From assembly GCA_030765055.1 (NCBI GenBank), contig JAUKNK010000323.1, forward strand, positions 521,001 to 585,000: 64,000 nt of DNA, in the 5' to 3' direction. Made by a program: the position numbers and the translations under genes. This document shows positions 12,846 to 22,530 of the stretch, one piece after another. How positions within the stretch are numbered: the first letter of the stretch is position 1; each line of letters opens with the position of its first letter. The DNA comes from Mantis religiosa (taxonomy: Eukaryota > Arthropoda > Insecta > Mantodea > Mantidae). The notes beneath the pieces are model-generated. The model had not been told where the DNA came from. It searched no databases and saw nothing but the letters and a program-made list of their open reading frames with translations.

Positions 12846-12990
12846 GATCAAGCATTGACGGAGTCGCGAGTAGCTAAAGTCACTTTGCATCTGTAAAGGG
12901 AAGGGTGGAAAGTGTCAAGCACAATTCCGACCATAATGAAATATCTACCTGTAAATATTAATTTATATGTATCTGCCAGTAGAAATCATG
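12846..12990 (+). repeat. Dispersed repeat R1, right half
   Basis: Matches 43838-43990: both contain CAAGCA(T/C)TGA, then TAGCTAAAG(T/C)CAC, then TTTATAT(G/C)TATCTG. Divergence is similar to that of the left half. Confidence 0.65.
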
Positions 12991-14494
12991 GCCATTACTG
13001 TATTTATAAACACGTATAGTATTATAACATGTTATTTTTATCATAACATCAAATTATAGCCCAAAAGAGGTAAAATAAGTAATAACAACGTTTCTAAGCT
13101 GAACACAAAGGATCTGAACCTAACTTGAAGTGGCAGAGTGGTGAATTTACCTGTATAATACCATTTAACCAGCGCTACCTTACATGTAGAAATTTCTATA
13201 CGAATAAGTGACTGCAGAAATCAGATGGCACCTCAGATCTTTACGCGCTTCTTGCAGCTTCATACCATGTTTTGAGCTCGTTTTTTAACGCAAATAAAAT
13301 AACTGCATCCACCATTACAATTACTCTACGACTTAAAAACTGCCGTGACAGAAGCGAAAATAATCTACCTAATTCTTAGTACTTTTAGATATGGCTGTAC
13401 AACAAAAACACATGTTGGCTGAAGACTTAAATCCAATTGGTCCCATTGTGTAGGTCTGCCATTTTGTATTCCAATGTTACTGTCAACTGATACATATGAT
13501 GTTCCTTCAGTGACGTGTATAAAGTTGTGTGTGAATGTACGTAATAAATATAAGATTACAAATTAGCATAAAATCTCTACTGAGGCTCTCTGTACCTGAG
13601 TATGTTGTGTTTGTAATCGACATACATAGTGATTGCTTTATGTCACATACAACACTTATGCACTGAGTGTTAATCCTCCATGTGAAGGCATTAAAAAGTT
13701 GCGTATGTGGCTTAGCATGCTGCGTAAATTCAGAAACAAATAGGGGCTAGTGACTCACCTGGTATGATATAGTTTAGTCTGATATGTCTAAATCGTTCCA
13801 TACTTGAATTATAATTCCACGAAAGGTCATGTATCTCTTTTGGTAAATAAGCGCCCAGAGGATAAATTTTCATTCCCTTTGTACATGAAATCACTTCCTA
13901 AGGGGATTGCGTATATATATACATTCTTGTGATATTTTGATCCTATGAATCATTCTTTTGTTGCACATGCAGATTGTATATCTAGTGCCCCCCTCCTCTT
14001 CCGCCTGTAACATGTCATCGTGATTACACTGCAACTAGCGCATTTCACACTACACATACGGTCTGACCCTACATGCAGCCTGCGGCTTTCACAGTTTCGC
14101 TGCTGAAAAGTTGGAATTAGTTTATTCCCTAGGGTTATGTGCTTACTGCATTTAAATGGATTATATCGGAATGGGTTTTCTACAATTGTTTATTGGTAGC
14201 AGAGTTATTCAGAGGTTACTATTTTTAATTCAGCATAATTCACTGAAGTTTCGGTTTTTATGACAGTATGACATTTCACGTTAAATCGTTTTCTATTCTA
14301 GTTCCAATATATGAGAGATCTGCAACAGCAGACCATTTTTGCAGCTTCTATTTCACAAAGATTCATATGCAGTTGCTAAATACCTTCGTAATGTTCAAGT
14401 TGCTGTATTTCCTTCCTTTGTTACACTAAGGGGATGGAACTAATCCTTCTGCTGCCTAAGCCTTTTGCACAAGATGCGGGTTGGTGAGAATATC
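12991..14494. other. AT-rich DNA, nothing recognised
   Basis: No long open frame. A tRNA-like string on the minus strand near 13125-13200 is too degraded to call. Confidence 0.4.
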
Positions 14495-14505
14495 TCTCCC
14501 TCCCT

Positions 14506-14564
<59 letters not shown>
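14495..14564. repeat. (CTCC)n/(CT)n microsatellite
   Basis: CTCC-type repeats pass into about 25 perfect CT dinucleotides, ending at AAATGC. Confidence 0.97.
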
Positions 14565-14568
<4 letters not shown>

Positions 14569-15011
14569 GCATGTTTGTGTTGAGAAATGTGTTGTCTTAG
14601 CAGTTCTTTTACGTTTCATAATTTTTATTTCTCTTTAAACGGATTACTCTCTCTTTGTATAACTTAGAAACCCATCGCTGGTTCATTAGTGAATCGAAGA
14701 CCAAGAAATCTTTGGGTAATCAGCGTAATGCCTGGTACGGATTGAAGTAAGCGAATGAAATGTAGTGTTGAAATGGATAGTAGGAATACTCACGGATTAA
14801 ATTATCCAAATGACGTATCTTTACAGCACCTTATATGAATAAAGGTTATTACTTTGATATTCACATATAATGTTGCACTAACCCTACAAATGTGCTAGCT
14901 CTTCAGTTTTTGTCATAAATAGGGAGAAGGACCGGAGAATGATCCAGAAAACAGATTGGTTTATTGGATACTATACCAGCATTTTAGAGGATGTAATTAT
15001 AGACATTTTCC
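14565..15011. other. Unassigned DNA
   Basis: Nothing was recognised between the CT microsatellite and the short SINE-D head. Confidence 0.4.
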
Positions 15012-15060
15012 CGCGCCGTGGCGTAGTGGGCTAAGGCATCATGCCTTGGTATCCTGCCAC
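15012..15060 (+). mobile_element. Short SINE family D head fragment
   Basis: GCGCCGTGGCGTAGTGGGCT and AAGGCATCATGCCTTGGT match the head of the minus-strand SINE at 9632-9961. The match stops after about 50 bases, so only the tRNA-like 5' end is present, unlike the usual 5'-truncated retroposed copies. Confidence 0.6.
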
Positions 15061-15950
15061 GGAATGCCACTTGAGATAGCTGATTCTCCTTATTTGGGGG
15101 TATAGTGAGACAAGATGAGCGTAGTCGAGGAATTAAAATTCTAGCCAATCAGAGCTATAGTAGAATGCCTAAGAAAGATAATTATTTATATTTTAGAAGA
15201 CGTAGGTAAGTTCTTTTCACATTATGACAAGAAGGACGCTCCAGAGTTTGAAGTAGAAGCCACTTCTAAATGTACGACTTGCTCAGCTCGTAATTCCATT
15301 TCGCAAAAGACATGTTTCCCACATTAGGCGCCTTCCGTAACTTTTGGAGACTGCTTATTTTGCAGCAATAATTTCTTTATGTGTGCCTACTAAATGCATA
15401 TTTTTCATTTACATCTGTATTTTCAGAAGATTGTAGCCTACACACCACTGACCCACGATGCAGAGAGCTTCAAAATAAAACTTAAATAAAAAGCTCCAAG
15501 CATGGACATCAAACCCTAGCAAATAGCCTGTTTTCAAAACATATACATTGTATAGGAACTGAGACTTCATTATCAACGGCTCTGGATCTAGCAGCTGCAA
15601 AACTAGAGCAGACATGCTTTTAAGCTGCAAGAGATTAAAACAGATATTCTGTTACATGATGGTTGCAGTGTTCCTATAATACCTTTCAGGTCAATGCAGA
15701 AATTTAATTATAACCTCAGGAGTTTCCTCTACTTTTGACGCAATTCCTAACAGACAATGCACTGGAGCTTGCATTGTTTATGGTTTTTCATAACCAAACA
15801 AAACAAGCAGATATTTAGCTTGTTAGTTACCTGATGCCATTAATGGAGTAACTATTATTGTGATACTCTAATGGTTCATATATGCTTATCTTTGTTAATT
15901 AAAAGCCACTGAGGTAACACACACTACATGCATTGTTTTTTTCCTGGAAG
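15061..15950. other. Unassigned DNA
   Basis: The 73-codon minus-strand frame at 15409-15630 shows no motif. No other feature was recognised. Confidence 0.4.
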
Positions 15951-16056
15951 TTGCTGATGCTTCACATTCCATCAATGAGCGTGTCACTTCAGTCAATGAA
16001 ATCAAAGAAATCACAAATGACAGAAATGTTTACTCTACGCGGAGTTAAACAGAGTG
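15951..16056 (+). mobile_element. Degenerate relative of the MITE at 53325-53592
   Basis: Shares collinear blocks with the interior of that element: CACTTCAGTCAATG against CACTTCAGCCAATG, AATCACAAATGACAGA identical, and CTACGCGGAGT against CCACGCGGAGT. The terminal inverted repeats are not recognisable here, so this is an old internal fragment. Confidence 0.65.
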
Positions 16057-16854
16057 TTGCAACATCTCCCTTGTTTCCGCTCATTCTGTTAGTTTTCTCG
16101 TTGTTAACACTGTTTTTGCTTCTCTTTAAATATGTGGTCAACTTAAGACATAGCTGGTTTTTATGACACTGATAACAGTAGTGTCAGTAGTATAAGTGGA
16201 TTTCCTCGGATTAATTGCAATAATATTAGAAAAACCACTACTTAAAGCGTCACCAGTGGGGCAGCAAGGTAGATGATGAACAGGCAAAACAACGCAAACC
16301 ACATTTAGGAATATTGACAAACATGCCTAACAGTTTAATAATGGATTTCAGTGCATAAAAGCTAATACAAATTGATAGCAGCCTATCTTAGAAACTGCTG
16401 AACCAGAAGGTTTTAGGAGAGAAAAGGTAAAGATGAGTGAAAGCTTCCCGTAACACCAAAAGATAAAAGGTTACAGAAAACCATAACCCTAAAGAATACA
16501 CAAAAATATGCATGCAGGCGGAATATTAAATTACACTAAGTTTGGTGCGCTCTTTACGAAAATATGTTCATAATTTTACTATCACGCATGATTTCATAAT
16601 TTTTGGGTGATCTCATATAACCATTATATACTCAGCGTGCTTAGATTTCTCCAGATCTGAATCTGGCCCGGATGCCACCGTCTTATCGCTTGTTCGTTTG
16701 TACTTGGTAGAGGACGGGGTACTGTTGCCTGATAATGAAAATAAAGTCACAGTTTGTATTCTGGTTTGGGTCAAGCAGTGAGGAAGTATGAAGATACAAA
16801 TACGTAGGTGCAAAAATTCTCCGAACATATTTTGTTACATATGCGGCGGATTTA
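16057..16854. other. Unassigned DNA up to the Tc1-like element
   Basis: Frames of 60-71 codons on the minus strand have no family motif. The last two bases, TA, are the left target duplication of the transposon. Confidence 0.4.
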
Positions 16855-17537
16855 CAGAACTGTGCAAATTATTAGACTCAATGGTGAAATTTTTAACATA
16901 TAGCGTTTATTTTATATTTATTTAACTGGAGTAATATTACAAAATATTTTTTCAACTCTTAGTATTTTGTATGCATTCATTTAGCCTTTATTACCATTTC
17001 GATGCATTTAGGCATGCTCTCTACAAGGGTGGAGCACTTCTCCTTCATTTCTTCATTTCTGTGCCAAATGTTTATCAGGCCCTCAATAACCTGAAATTTT
17101 ATTGTTATTTTCAATTTGTTCAGTCTCTGTTTAATAATACTCCACAGATTCTCTATTGAATTTAAATCATGGTTATTCCCCGGCCATGGTAGTACTTTTA
17201 CATTGTCTTCTTTGAGGAACTGGGTTACAGGTTTTGCTCTATGGCAGGGATCACTGTCATGCATGAACACAGAATCACCATTTGTAAACCATTCTTTACT
17301 TTGAGGAAATAGTCTTGTTGCTAATACACCTTTATACTGCTTCTTCTCCATAGATCCCACAACAATATATAATCTTCCAGGTCCATGGACAGGCATACAG
17401 CTCCAGACCATTTTTGATGAAGGGTGCTTTACTCTTTGATCGACACACTGAGGGGTAAATTATTCTTTATCTGTCCTTCTCACATATTGGCTGCTCTCTT
17501 CACATACTTAAAACATGGATTCATCTGAGAAAATTAC

Positions 17538-17707
17538 CTGAAACAGTAAAAACCTCTATTAATATTAAACAGTTTTAAAATGTCTCAAAGATAGTATAAC
17601 AAAACTAGCAATGAGAGAAACAAAGTTTAGGCTGTGCATTTCATTTCCATAAAATTTACATGTACATATTTTGATTTTATGCTATATACAATTTTCATAC
17701 TACTTGC
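17538..17707 (-). other. Probable 170-bp GC-AG intron inside the Tc1-like transposase
   Basis: On the minus strand the coding segment ending FWRK is followed by AAG|GCAAGTAGTATG, a strong GC-type donor (AG|GCAAGT). The AT-rich stretch ends with TTTTTACTGTTTCAG|GT, a good pyrimidine-rich acceptor. Removing the interval joins WRK to VIFSDES in phase 0, the normal Tc1-family continuation around the first catalytic Asp. Alternatives are a chance-bounded insertion; no terminal repeats or target duplication are visible that would favour one. Confidence 0.68.
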
Positions 17708-17918
17708 CTTTCTCCAAAATTCCACTGGATATTTCTACACCTCTTTGACCCATTCTAAACGTTTTTTTTTTTTGCCATTGCAGGTGTCAGATTAGTCTTG
17801 TTATGAGGCCTGCGTGCTGGTAAACCTGCTTCACATAATCTTCGGCGAACTACTGAGGCTGATATTTCTGTACCGTACTGCTTTAGTTGATTACTGAGGT
17901 CAATGCTGATTCCTCTTC

Positions 17919-17920
<2 letters not shown>

Positions 17921-17956
<36 letters not shown>
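17921..17956. repeat. Poly(T) tract of 36 bases
   Basis: An uninterrupted T36 on the plus strand lies inside the transposase coding region, between the VAK and NRRGISIDL segments. It reads as poly-Lys in the minus frame and is probably a slippage expansion of a short original A run. Confidence 0.95.
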
Positions 17957-17958
<2 letters not shown>

Positions 17959-18671
17959 CACCTGCAAAAGTTTTCTTTGCATCCTTGGTGATAGCTTTCT
18001 TTTCCTCCCGCATTTTCCATCCCTTTGTGAGGCCAACGTCTCAACGAATGTTAAAGCCTGATTAATGCGACTAACAGATTTTGTGAAATACACAATTTCT
18101 TAGTTATTTCACGTTGTGAATAAACAGTTTCCTTCAAAAGACTCTCAGTTACAGCTACTTTCCTTGGGGATAAGTCAGCAGTTTTACCCATAACCTAACT
18201 TTTGAATCAATGTGAATGCTAAGGATAAGATACACGATGCTACCTGGCTTCAGATCAATTAATAATAAATACGGAGGATATATTAGCCATAAAACACAAT
18301 AAAGGCAAATATTAACAATCTTCAGTTACTACATTCATCAAATGAAAGCAATATCACCAAACAGTTGGATAAAGAGATATGAAGAAAATGGCTGCTCTTA
18401 ATTCAGAGCTACCACCATATTACTATAAGTAAAATAAAAATCCCCCAGCTATTATTAAGAGAGAAACTTCATTGAATATGATTTATATTATAGCAAGGAA
18501 AAGAATTACGATAAATTGAAATAGGTTACGGCGGTAAATAACTGTTGTTTTGAATGTTAAACTGAAGCAAAGTAAAAAAACGTGAATGAATCTAATGATT
18601 TGCACACGTCTGTGTACCTAAATCTCAACGGAAACACATTTCTAATGTTCTAAAGACTGCATATATACATT

Positions 18672-19886
18672 ATTTTGGATGTGCATTAGGTGACAAGCAT
18701 CACAACGGGGCACCTCAAGTGACTTGTAAGACCTGCTATGTAAGAATGACACAATGGTTAAAGGGAAAGAAAGTGCATTTGTTTTTTGTATACCCATGAC
18801 ATGGCGTGAAGCAACTAATCATGGAGATTATTGTTACCTTTCCTTAGCAAAAAAAAAGGAAGAATGAAATACGCTGATCACCTGTCTTCAGATATGACCA
18901 GTCCCACGTGGAGATGATATACGTATCCCTATTCCGTCTTCTACATGGCAAGAGCTATGTGAATCCAACAGATCTTCATCTCATGAAGTAGTACAACCAT
19001 CTACATCCAAGGATGCTGCTTATATTCAAGAAGAAGAAGCGGAAACGCCACACTTAATTACACAGGTGGAATCCAAGGATGTGGTATGTGATTTATATCT
19101 ATCCAGGCAGTTAGCCCAACTTCTCGGTTCTCGTCTTCAACAATGGAAGCTGTTAGATCAAGCTACTAGGATGACAGTGTTCAGGAACAGCGATTTCTTG
19201 CAGTAGTTGACAACAGATAGTGGTGTTCGTGCATGCAGTGGTGTGAGTGGATTAATGTTGAAATTACTTATTACAATAATACTGAAGAATGGCGCCTATT
19301 TATTAACAGTTCTAAAATAAGTATGAAGGCTGTGTTACTGTGTTACCCACAGAAAGTGTTTCTTCCTCCATTACACATTAAATTGGGGCTGATGAAGAAC
19401 TTCGTGAAGACCATGGACAAAAACGGCGAGGATTTCAAACACCTTAGAACTGTTTTCTCGGGTCTGAGCGACGCCAAATTAAAACAAGGAATATTCGTTG
19501 GACCTCAAATCAGAAAAGTGATCAGTGACAAAAATTTTGATACAAAATTAAATTCAAATAAACTTATCGCACGGTGGTCATTTAAAGGTGTTGTTCACGG
19601 CTTCCTTGGTAACCAAAAGAATTTAAACTATAAACAGCTGGCACAGAATACTCTTCAAACATATCAGAAATTTGAGTGTAGGATGTCTCTCAGAAGTCAC
19701 TTCCTAATTCCCATTTGGAATTTCTTCCGGAAAATATATGTGAAATAAGTGATGAATCAGGTGAGCATTTTCACCCAGATATATTTCAAATGGAACAGCG
19801 TTATAAAGGTAGATGGGATGCATCAAAGATGAGTGACTACTGCTCGTTCCTTATAAGACAGGATATGACAACAGCAAAAGTCTGAA
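18672..19886 (+). pseudogene. Pseudogene of a repetitive arthropod hypothetical-protein family (probably transposon-borne)
   Basis: Blocks in order across two frames: FGCALGDKHHNGAPQV, CKTCYVRMTQWLKGKK, PMTWREATNHGDYCY, GDDIRIPIPSSTWQEL, LYLSRQLAQLLGSRLQQWKL, EWRLFINSSKISMKAVLL, LPPLHIKLGLMKNFVK, GIFVGPQIRKVI, FKGVVHGFLGN, and after 19748 SDESGEHFHPDI and MEQRYKGRW. From memory this is the arrangement of an abundant unnamed family in arthropod and cnidarian genomes, with an N-terminal cysteine motif and conserved LPPLHIKLGLMKNFVKAMD and SDEHGERFHQDI blocks. Breaks: a frame change at about 18797, TGA near 18895, TAG near 19204, a loss between KAVLLC and KVFLPPL where the family normally has roughly 90 more residues, and a further frame change near 19740. 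Molecular function is unknown; a role in a DNA transposon is inference from copy number. Confidence 0.7.
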
Positions 19887-21871
19887 GTAATCATTTCCTT
19901 CATCCACATAAATGTGAGTGGCCATTTTTTAATGAAATATATTTTCCTCTAAAATAAATAACCATATTAAGAGAATTTTCGAGCATTTCACGATTTGTTT
20001 ATTAGTATACATATTCTTGGAACTGCCGAGTTAATTATGATTTACAGTTTATCATAATAGGAATTGCAAACGATCTGAGGGCGACACAGTAAAACTGATT
20101 GCCGTTTCAGATTCAGTGCATCGAATTCTTAAAGATACAGCTCCTTTCATTTCTGCATATTTTTAAAGTTTAAATTTTTAGACCAGTTTTATTTAAAAAA
20201 GAGCAATCTCCAACAGTGTTAGAATCGCTGAATGTACTTGAAACCGTGTGAAATTTTCCATACAAAAAGGATTCGCTTACAACGTAGTTAGGGCTCTTTC
20301 TTCGCACGTTAAACAAAAGGCACATGATTATAGAATCACACGACGAATTTCAGTTTCATCTTGGTCTTCTAAAGTGGATGGGATCGTTTAATTGAGGAAA
20401 ATGTGACAACATTGCCTTTTACAACACTGTATATCTTCATCTTCTCACTCGTCTTTGATACACCCACCGCATATTAATCATTAGCTTAAAATAATAATAC
20501 CTAGTAAAATATTACAATGATTACACATATTGTGGTTTAATTCATCATAAGATCCAATAAATTATGGAGAATAATGAAATAAGCCTGACCTCATCCATCT
20601 TTGCAACTGAGAAGCTACTCATTTTTGTTTATCTTACCTAATTAGTTTCAATGCGATCGAATTGAATTTGAGTATTTCTGTTAAAAATCTTGTAAGCTCC
20701 ACTTAACTGAAGTGACGCTTTTCATGGAGCGGTCCTTTATTTGTCACATAATATTGAAAACGGAGTCCACAAGGGATGAAATATAATAGTGACTTCAGCA
20801 GTCATTTTCTAGAAAAGTCCAAGTGGAGAGCCAAGCAGTTATTTCACGCATCGAAAATAGCGTAGCTCTTTGCGTGATATATCTACAGGATATTGCAATG
20901 TTGCGCATTTAGTTGAGCTTCCGATTTTGGGGAAAACAAGTAACTCTCTTGTAATGAGATTTCTAATGGTAAAGGTCACCCAAGATGCTCGAATCTCATA
21001 ATACCGGGAAAGAAAGCCCTGCAAATAAAGTAAAACTTGCTCAAAACATTTAAAATCCATTCTTCAATACAGAAAAACCTATCATTTTCTACTTGAATCT
21101 GTTATGTATGGGATGATGTTTACAGACAGTCACAACCTACAAATAATTGGAAAGCTTCTTTGAAGATTCTGCGATATTTCAGGTCTACTGAAACGAGATG
21201 TTACAAATCGAAATGTAAATACCTGGAGCGAAGATATAACAAGCCATGCCCAACAGCAGTTTTTGAGATAGCCTTCTTGAGAGATTAAAAGTGCTCATAA
21301 AGAAACATTTCAAAGTATAGAACAAGTGCTAATTCTTCTAGAGGTCTGAGTAGTTCATATTATTTTAATGAACTAGCTGGAGCACAGAGGAAAATAATGA
21401 ACACAATACACCACTTTGTTTCTGAACTAGTTTCTCTTTTTATTTCAAATGACTAGCAAAAGCATTCTTCTTGACGCCTACTAAAGCAACAAGTTTGCGA
21501 AATTAAAAGGTAATTTTTCTGTTCATTGAATGTCAATATAGCCTTTTAATCCGGGAATTTAATCTCTCCGTGTCCTTATTCCAACCAACTGAGCTATCTT
21601 GCAGAACATACAAATACAGTTACCCAATTTACTTGAATTTTTCACATTTAAAAGACAGACGTTCTCAGAGTCATTTACAAATTGAAATTAATGATTTATT
21701 CATGGACGCCCTTTAACTGTAACCGTCAGAACGGAACTATCACTATGGTCATAGCTGTATTCGTTGGAGTATTTGATGATACCGTCTCTGCTCTATGTGC
21801 GGCTTGAGTGTCAAAAATCGGTTGCGGAGTATACCTGGAAGTAGTCAAAAGTAAGTCCAGAATATGTAGGA
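19887..21871. other. AT-rich DNA, nothing recognised
   Basis: About 2 kb without motif-bearing frames. A minus-strand string near 21550-21605 (TAGCTCAGTTGG read in reverse complement) resembles a tRNA A-box and may be a worn SINE head. Confidence 0.4.
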
Positions 21872-22366
21872 TCATATAGGGGTAATAACGTGGTATTGTA
21901 CGGGATAGATTTGTTTACCCCTGACAGATAGAGGCATATTCACAGCACAGTGGTGTCGTTGAAGGCTGAACCTCCTCCTTAGAGGAGGGGCCTTAGACAT
22001 TTCATGGCATACGTAAGGAGCGCCGTCCCGCGGAACCGCTACAAAGCTGACGAGGGATGTCCAGCACCTACTTCTAAGTGGTCGCATGTGGCACTTTCTA
22101 GGCTTCAGTTTTGCGCGTTGTGGGTCTAGTCCGTAGAATATTTTTGGTGACCATGGTTTATATACAGCGGGCGTTACACCATTAAATTTTTCAGATGCGT
22201 AGGGGTGTGAGTACATCATAGTTCCCTTATCAGTGTCCCATTCTATAATGAGCGTTAACTCATTTTGAGGTAATGTACTCCAGTTGCTACTTACAAAATT
22301 GGAAGACATTTCTTTTGCAGGCTTCATAATTAACCACCAACAGGTCATACGAGTCAGTTTCAGCAT
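21872..22366 (-). other. Unrecognised 164-codon open frame
   Basis: The longest frame in this part of the window, containing LTLIIEWDTDKGTMMYSHPY and a basic stretch (KLKPRKCHMRPLRSRC). No family was recognised, no signal peptide or transmembrane segment is evident, and the local GC content is higher than the flanks. It could be a remnant of a mobile element or chance; no function is proposed. Confidence 0.25.
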
Positions 22367-22373
22367 TTAATTT

Positions 22374-22530
22374 TCTGGTGAGTTGGTTGGAATAACGGGA
22401 CGGAAAACCAAGGATCCGTGGTTGAAATTCCAGCACTAAATTTTACACACGTATGCTTCCTTTCCAAATTTAGACTACAGAGAACATCTGTGCAAGCAGA
22501 GGTAATTAAAACCATGTTGTTCCTTTCGAT
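22374..22530 (+). mobile_element. Degraded tRNA-derived SINE (family C)
   Basis: GTGAGTTGGTTGGAAT (A-box-like) is followed by GATCCGTGGTTGAAATTCC (B-box-like). The segment GATCCGTGGTTGAAA and a following CTTTCCAAA block are shared with the copy at 29925-30130. It is retroposed and old; the ends are uncertain. Confidence 0.5.

Larger units (their letters stand above)
16977..18191 (-). pseudogene. Tc1-family DD34E transposase, frame-broken, with probable intron
   Basis: The protein starts at an ATG read from 18191 (MGKTADLSPRK) and continues through a helix-turn-helix region (YSQREIT, SVSRINQAL), RRRLCEAGLPARRP and AMAKK. After a 170-base interruption with splice-site hallmarks it resumes with VIFSDES (first catalytic Asp), MVWSCMPVHG, FMHDSDPCHRAK (second Asp) and DLNSIENLW (catalytic Glu). 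Counting from the second Asp gives 34 residues before the Glu, so the DD34E triad is intact. Damage: a one-base frame change in the first HTH, two A-tract expansions (36 bases at 17921-17956 encoding poly-Lys; 12 bases at 17762-17773), an in-frame stop after the WVKEV region near 17738, and two stops after the first Asp near 17450-17510. The usual cut-and-paste role is lost. Confidence 0.87.
16855..18614 (-). mobile_element. Tc1-like DNA transposon, full length, degraded
   Basis: The element spans 1,760 bases between TA dinucleotides at 16853-16854 and 18615-18616, the target duplication expected of Tc1/mariner elements. The left end reads CAGAACTGTGCAAATTATTA; the right end, on the opposite strand, reads CAGACGTGTGCAAATCATTA. 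The ends are inverted repeats over about 28 bases with several mismatches. Inside lies one minus-strand DD34E transposase gene that is frame-broken. The size is typical for the family. It is not autonomous in its present state. Confidence 0.85.

Noticed and set aside
21545..21610. tRNA-like A-box (TAGCTCAGTTGG) on the minus strand
   Set aside because: The B-box is badly degraded and no body match to other SINEs was found; too weak to call.
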